Source of the DNA: Fraxinus americana | Lineage: Eukaryota; Streptophyta; Magnoliopsida; Lamiales; Oleaceae | Assembly: GCA_035079005.1 (NCBI GenBank) | Contig: CM068719.1 | Span: forward strand, 7,706,061 to 7,770,060 | Direction: 5' to 3' | Length of the DNA stretch: 64,000 bases | In this document: piece after piece, positions 58,925 through 64,000 of the stretch | Layout of the letters: each line of letters starts with the position of its first letter | Numbering within the stretch: the stretch's first letter is position 1 | The notes under the pieces: generated by a model | What the model saw: the letters and a program-made list of their open reading frames with translations, nothing else | What the model was told of the DNA's origin: nothing | Databases searched by the model: none | Program-made: the position numbers and the translations under genes

Positions 58925-59703
58925 GGGTCCGTTTGACTACGAAAGTGAAAAATGGATGGAAAGAAAATGAATTTTCGGGAATTAAATTATCTAAAAAAAT
59001 TTTTTAATGAGAATTGTAATTAATTGTATTTGATTGGTGTAATTTTTCACCTAAAAAATGTTGAAAGTTTGGTTTCTACTTGACTTCATTTTTTATGGAA
59101 ATTGTCCATTAAAATGATAATTTTTTCTACCATTGGATCTAAAATTTGTTCCAATTGTCAAAATTTTTTTTTAAAAAAAAATTATCATACCGAGAGTGTG
59201 TTTGGTAGGGATTTTTGGAGGAAGAATTGATTTTTGAATATTGATTGATGAGAAATGTGTGGTTAAAAAATAAGAAAAAAGTATTGATGTGATGGAAAAT
59301 ATTATTTTTTTGAAGAATGTGTGGTTCAAAATGAGAATTGACTTACTGTAGAACGTGAAAATTTGTACCAAACAGGCTTCGAATACCATTCATTTGGATT
59401 CGTTTTATATGGAAATTGTCAATAAAAGTGATAAATTTTTTTACAATTATATCTAGAATTTTTTCCAATTGCCAAAAAAAAAATAAAAAAAATTAATTTT
59501 TTTAAAATAAAACAATTCCATTTTGTCAAAAAAAATTGATACCCACCATTTTGGCAAGAAAGTCAATTCCTTAAAAACATGGAAAATGGATTGATGTGAC
59601 ACAAGGAAAGGCAATTCCATGACAAATTTTGTCAATCAAACAAGTCAAAAAGTGATAAATGGAATTCATTTTCCTTGAAAATTTAGACTTATCAAATACA
59701 ACC
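58925..59703. mobile_element. Tourist-like element, interrupted by a MITE
   Basis: It is flanked by TAA (58922-58924 and 59704-59706). The ends are GGGTCCGTTTGAC and the complement of TTATCAAATACAACC. Subterminal sequence is related, in inverted orientation, to the elements at 39658-40227 and 26331-27696 (AGAAAATGAATT, TTAATTGTATTTGATTGG). A 186-bp MITE is inserted at 59194-59379. The empty site of the outer element is seen in copy 2 of the duplication at about 60791-60793. Confidence 0.75.
59194..59379. mobile_element. 186-bp Tourist-like MITE nested in a Tourist-like element
   Basis: The ends are GAGTGTGTTTGGTAG and the complement of GTACCAAACAGGCTT, bounded by CGA on both sides (59191-59193 and 59380-59382). 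The surrounding element aligns across the join with its relative at 39658-40227 (CATACGGAATACCATTC-type text), confirming the insertion point. The interior shares ATTGATGTGATGGAAAATA with the MITE around 50329. Confidence 0.75.
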
Positions 59704-59706
59704 TAA

Positions 59707-59892
59707 GAGCTTGTTTGAGAGAGATTTTTGGGGGAAGAATTGATTTTGAATAGTGATATGATGGGAAATGTGTGGTTGAAAAAGAAGAAAAAATTATTGA
59801 TGTGATGAAAAATATTATTTTATTGAAAAATGTGTGGTTGAAAATAAGAATTGATTTATTGTAGAAAAATTTAATCTCTCCCAAACAGGACC
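59707..59892. mobile_element. 186-bp Tourist-like MITE
   Basis: The ends are GAGCTTGTTTGAGAGAGATT and the complement of AATCTCTCCCAAACAGGACC, flanked by TAA (59704-59706 and 59893-59895). The left TAA is shared with the right TAA of the preceding element. It is absent from copy 2 of the duplication. Its length equals that of the copies at 59194 and around 50329. Confidence 0.85.
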
Positions 59893-60459
59893 TAAGTCTT
59901 CTTCTAAAATTTGAAATTTACTACATTACACAACTAGACAGTATTTAGAGGATCAAGTTGAAAAATATGCAAATACATAGGAATTTCAAAAATCAGGCGT
60001 ATCTTAAAATTTATTACTTTTTTGTTATAGTGTATATAATTTTTGATGTCATCTAATTTTTTTACATTGAAATTTTACAAATCATTCATTTTATAAGTTA
60101 CAATGATTGTAATTACATTCCATGTTAATTTGCATTTAAATCTTGTTATAATATGTAATTTCTTTGAAATTGTATATTACAGTGTTATTGCTATTTTAGT
60201 GCGAATGAATTTTATTTATTTTTAATTGTAATTTACTAACTCACACACCCTGTATTATATTACAATCAAATAACAATATGAAATTGATATGAATAACCAC
60301 TTAAATAAAACTCATTTTGCGATTTTTGAGGTAAAAATATCAATCAATTTTGTATAATCGAGTTGTTCAACCATTTCTTTTTCAATGGATAGAATGACAA
60401 ATCTTTTCAATCTTTGCCGATAGTTGATCGAAAGTAAGTCTTGATCAATTTCAACTTTA

Positions 60460-60954
60460 GCATAAAGGTTTGTAACAGGGTTTTATTAGTAGAAAAATTT
60501 CACTAAAAGTATTGGAAGCACTTCAATATCTAATCCGTCTCAAATCAATTGAATTAAGACACCTCTCAACTGCCCTCTCTACCCCCTTAAAAGTCGTTCA
60601 AAAGTTTCTATTAGCTTGGAAAAGCATAATTGGGCCAAAAAAAATTATTGGGCCACTTATTGGACCAGATTTACTGGAATGGACCATCAGTTTGTTTACA
60701 ACCAGCCCACATATATGAACTTTAGCCTGGTTGGCCCGTCGACATATGATCTCAGGATAGTCGATGCAAATATATGAAAGAACAACAAATTAAGTCTTCT
60801 TCTAGATAAATTTGAAATTTACTACGTAAGTGGTCATCTAATTTTTTTACATTGAAATTTTAGAAATCATTTATTTTATAAGTTACAATGATTGTAATTA
60901 CATTCCATGTTAATTTACATTTAAATCTTGTTATAATATATAATTTATTTGAAA
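60460..60954. repeat. Direct segmental duplication, copy 2 (empty sites)
   Basis: This copy lacks all three insertions of copy 1, preserving their target sites at about 60563-60570 (hAT) and 60791-60793 (Tourist types). It has its own small differences, including an extra A-rich 14 bp near 60637-60650 and an extra 20 bp near 60490-60510. Similarity to copy 1 stops around 60955-60967. Confidence 0.85.
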
Positions 60955-61543
60955 TCTATTTACTATATTAAAGAAGGATAGTGCAGCAACAGTATTCCCG
61001 CCCAAACCATATAAGTGGTCCCTGCAAAAAAAGATGACCGAACATCATTTGGCTGCCAAGTGGAGAAAGAAAAATAGAAAATTCAAATAGTTCTTACATC
61101 TCAAGCCCTGCCCAAGAATCCCGCCTAAACCATATAACTGGTCCCCTGCAAAAAGTCCAAGTAATCCCAAATGCTAAAATAACCCGCCAAAGGTCGCAGC
61201 TTTCTTCAACAGCTCAATTCAATTTTCACCACGATCAACCTTCAAATAGCTCAACCATGGAGTTTTAACCTATAATCTCGACAACCCAACTGATGCTTCA
61301 AACAATAGCCATGAAATCTCTATTGAAAGCCAAACTAAACACGTGTATATTCACATTACACATCAAAATCCACTACCAATCTTAATCTTAATCTTCAAAC
61401 AAATTCTTTTTTGTCAATTATCAGTGAAATTTATAAACAGTCCCACCACTGCACCACCTTCATCTCACCACTGCACCACCTTCATGTCCACACACGAAGG
61501 TACCACCCGCGGAGGCTGTCTCCGCACAGGAGGCTGGCGAAAG

Positions 61544-62832
61544 CCTCTGCGTGCGGAGGTTCTAGCCGTGCGGAGGCAGCCTCCGCACAGGAGTCTGGTG
61601 AAAGCCTCCGCGTGCGGAGGTTCCAGCCTCCGCATGCGGAGGCTGGCGTGGCACGAGCTGCCCGCTCAAATGGTGAGATGACATGAGAATTTCAAACCCA
61701 CCAACAAGGCTCCACTCGCCGTCCGTTGGGGAAGAAAGAATGAAGAAGAAACTGATTTTTTTTCCTTCCTTAATTGCAATTCCATTTCCCACAAAACCAA
61801 AAACCGGCAGAGGCGAGGAGGGAGACGACCGACTACTGACGGGGGCGAATCCACTTCATACGTATAAAACATTCCACGTTCCGAGCCTCCTCGTGTAGAG
61901 GTCACCAGATCCTCTGCTTCATCTTCTTCTGCTTCATCTTCTTCTGCCGAGCCTCCTCTGCTTCATCTTCTTCGCTGGTTCGAACAGAGCCTCCGCGTGC
62001 GGAGGTCACCAGATCCTCCGCTTGCGGAGGACAGAGCCTCCTCGTACGGAGGCCAGATCCTCCGCACGCCTCCTGATCCGCTCCTGCGACTGTTCATTTG
62101 TGGTTCGTCCGGTTTGCTTGCATCCAAAATATCTTCTTTATATACTTTTTCCCGTTCTCTATCACTAAAGCTAAAAAATTAAGGCGGTGATTTTCTATTG
62201 CACTGTTTATCATCATCATCCGAAGAAGCCAAATCGTAAGAAAAGTCACAACAATCTCAAATTCGATTATTTATTGTTTGGTGAATTCATTTCTCAGGTA
62301 TCTTCAATTTTGAGTTTAATAGTTGAAATTGGTGTTTCTACTGAGCTTTTTTTAGTTTATGGAGCTGTAATTAAATTATAATTAAGAGACTTAAGCTTGT
62401 GTGGGATTATCACAATCTCTGCAATTCCTCGCGTTGCAGTAAGTGCCTCTATTTACTTTTAGTTCAGTTTAGCACCATTGCAGATAATTTTCATTTCTAT
62501 AATATTGATGTGAATCCCATAATTCGCACTTATTGATGTGAAAAAATCAATTTAATCGAGGATTAACATTGCTAAAGGAATGGTTGTCCAACAACAATTC
62601 CTCCCAGCGATGGAGAACGGGACCATTACTTCATTGTGGCGCAGATATTATTTGTATTTTGAAATTGATGTGAAACATTGCTTCATTGTGGCCAAATAAT
62701 GTTTATTTGCTTCAACGTGACGGTTGAGAGAGGGGTGTAAAGGGCATTTGTTGGTCTTCTTGAATGGTAGAGATACTGGGTGCAGAAGACCGCACGCGGA
62801 GGCTGGTGCCTCCGCGCCTCCGCACGCGGAGG
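61544..62832. repeat. Cluster of seven 16-bp GC-rich near-palindromes
   Basis: Copies of the pattern CCTC(C/T)(G/T)CGTGCGGAGG or close variants lie at 61544-61559, 61605-61620, 61627-61642 (CCTCCGCATGCGGAGG, a perfect palindrome), 61990-62005, 62015-62030, 62037-62052 and 62817-62832. Half-sites such as GCGGAGGC and GCCTCCGC fill the spaces between them. The surroundings are AT-rich, so the cluster stands out. No protein is recognised. Confidence 0.8.
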
Positions 62833-63370
62833 CTGGCGTCTCCGCAGCACAGCTTCATCCAGTAGATTTGTAAAGGTTGGTGAAAGAATTGACTGAAAAT
62901 ATTGGGTTTCTTTCTTTATTAGTACTGGTTTAGAAGTCTATCTGAAAAATCAATGTAAATATGAATGTTTTAAATTCAGTTTAATGAAATTCGATGTTCA
63001 GGATCTTGACCTTTATTAGGGATCTTGACTTTTATTAGTGCATTTCATGAATATCTTCTTGCTTTTTATGAATGTATGAATATGCAAGCAATTTGATGAA
63101 TTTTCTATCATTTTCGGCTCTTTTGAAAGGTGTATTTTTGTGGGTTTCTGCCTTGGCCATGTTTAATTTTGACTGTGATGTTGTAAAGGTTGTAAGGGCT
63201 ATTGTATTGTTTACATTATTGGATTTGATTCACACCGCAAAGGAAGACATAAACAGGCCCCTGTGGAGTTTGCAGAATTAGAGATCTTTCATGCATGTTT
63301 GGCACTGGATCGTTCTTTAGATGATATTGTGTTCTGAGAAACATAGTCGTGGTAGTATCTGATAGTTGAT

Positions 63371-63810
63371 GTTGTGCTTACATTGGATTTTCTTTGTTGA
63401 TTTTTCACAGTTTTTCTTTGTTGTGCTTACATCGGATTTCCTTTGTTGATTTTTCCATTCTTGCATCTCTGGCCCTTTTACTGGACGACATCTTCGGCCC
63501 CTTTCACTGGATGACATTTCCTCTTAGCTCACGCTATTTGAAGCCGACTAAAGCTATTCTGGATCGATTTTTGAAAGGGGCAAGTTACAGCTTTTAAAGG
63601 TTTGTTGTCATGCATTTTAGCGTTTTTGTTTGCTATATTTTTGGGATATTAAAAGCTAAAAATGGGTTAAATTTTGGGAGATTTAAAACTGAAAATGGGC
63701 TAAAGCTACTCCGGATCGATTTGGGTGCACTTACAGCTTTGTAAGGTTTGTTGTCGTGAATTTTAGTGTTTCAGATTTTTGGGATACTTAAAGCTGAAAA
63801 TGGGTTATAT
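63371..63810. repeat. Short diverged direct repeats near the window end
   Basis: Two direct repeats are visible. One is about 50 bp (TTGTGCTTACAT(T/C)GGATTT...TTTGTTGATTTTTC) near 63371 and 63421. The other is about 110-150 bp, near 63547 and 63700, sharing CTAAAGCTA, GGATCGATTT, TTACAGCTTT and AGGTTTGTTGTC. Their purpose is unknown. Confidence 0.6.
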
Positions 63811-64000
63811 TTTGGAATATTCAAAACCGTTTTCTGGTTGTATTGTGATAAAAAAACATTATTTGGAAGTTCTGCATATGTTTCTTCCATTTTTTTCCTA
63901 CCTATAATAAAACGATGAATGATGAGTCACTGTGCTTGGAACAGTGAGTAGTTCCATTTCCTTCATTTTTCTTTTTTTTTGTTTTTGTTAACAACAGTGA

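Larger units (their letters stand above)
58296..60169. repeat. Direct segmental duplication, copy 1 (with insertions)
   Basis: This segment and 60460-60954 are direct copies. Shared landmarks are GTAACAGGGTTTTATTA, CACTTCAATGTCTAATCCG, CGTTCAAAAGTTTCTATTAG, CGACATATGATCTCAGG and GTAATTACATTCCATGTTAA. Copy 1 is longer because it carries a hAT element (58391-58712), a Tourist-like element (58925-59703, itself hit by a MITE) and another MITE (59707-59892), all absent from copy 2. About 110 bp near 59925-60040 also differ. Confidence 0.85.
60955..64000. other. Unassigned stretch; possible Helitron or unknown element
   Basis: No gene is recognised. Similarity to the upstream duplicate ends near 60955, where the text becomes TCTATTTACTATATTAAAG, which resembles the 5' opening of some plant Helitrons (TC start, A/T target); this is weak. 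Internal repeats include CCCGCC(C/T)AAACCATATAA near 60997 and 61121, the palindromic GC-rich words at 61544-62832, a short duplication of TTGTGCTTACAT(T/C)GGATTT near 63371 and 63421, and a longer one around CTAAAGCTA...GGATCGATTT near 63548 and 63702. No 3' end is seen before the window closes. Confidence 0.3.

Noticed and set aside
61343..61905. Overlapping open frames in four frames over the GC-rich cluster
   Set aside because: The frames are open because of the repeated CCTCCGC/GCGGAGG words; predicted proteins are low-complexity Arg/Pro/Ala text without domains.
63920..63960. Helitron-type 3' hairpin (CACTGT...ACAGTG)
   Set aside because: A small hairpin is visible but no CTRR end follows it, so it is not called as a terminus.
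1..64000. tRNA, rRNA or conserved non-coding RNA genes
   Set aside because: No cloverleaf with proper A and B boxes or rRNA-like stretch was seen on reading; a covariance-model scan would be needed to exclude small ones.

Overview
This window looks like a piece of nuclear DNA from a dicot-type flowering plant. It is AT-rich, has plant-type genes with introns, and is packed with plant transposable elements (Ty3 and Ty1 retrotransposons with initiator-Met primer sites, a LINE, hAT, Tourist-like and Mutator-like elements). I cannot name the species. Only two genes look intact: an intronless receptor-like kinase of the SPARK-domain RKF3/At1g11050 type (7712-9676, minus strand) and a three-exon R2R3-MYB factor of the MYB61/50/86 group (34735-36275, minus strand). 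A third host gene, a type II DnaJ/HSP40 (16089-18414, plus strand), has good first and last exons but a broken middle and is called a pseudogene. Layout: 1-7.7 kb is intergenic, with small MITEs and a duplicated 0.4-kb segment whose second copy has received two insertions. 7.7-10 kb holds the kinase and its upstream region. 10.7-13.8 kb holds two long-inverted-repeat elements, one interrupted by a hAT element, the other a 1-kb Mutator-like hairpin with a perfect 10-bp target duplication. 16-18.4 kb is the DnaJ relic. 19.4-26.2 kb is a decayed Ty3/gypsy element whose 5' LTR carries a foreign 1.6-kb solo LTR. 26.3-27.7 kb is a Tourist-like element with GC-richer cargo. 31.2-33.3 kb is a four-copy tandem array of about 510 bp. 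34.7-36.3 kb is the MYB gene. 37-41 kb has a hAT element, a local tandem duplication and a Tourist-like element. 42.9-46.1 kb is a 5'-truncated LINE with a poly(A) tail. 46.1-48.5 kb is a truncated Ty1/copia element. 48.9-54.6 kb is a cluster of three hAT elements, the largest with transposase remains. 58.3-61 kb is a direct duplication in which one copy shows filled and the other empty insertion sites. 61-64 kb is an unassigned stretch with seven copies of a 16-bp GC-rich near-palindrome. The most informative signal is the set of hAT insertions with readable 8-bp target duplications (eight found by eye) and several insertions whose empty site survives in a nearby duplicate, so boundaries and relative order can be read from this sequence alone. 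I saw no plausible new defence, metabolic or regulatory system. The least explained structure is the palindrome cluster at 61.5-62.8 kb. All element boundaries were found by eye; family names below superfamily level are tentative.
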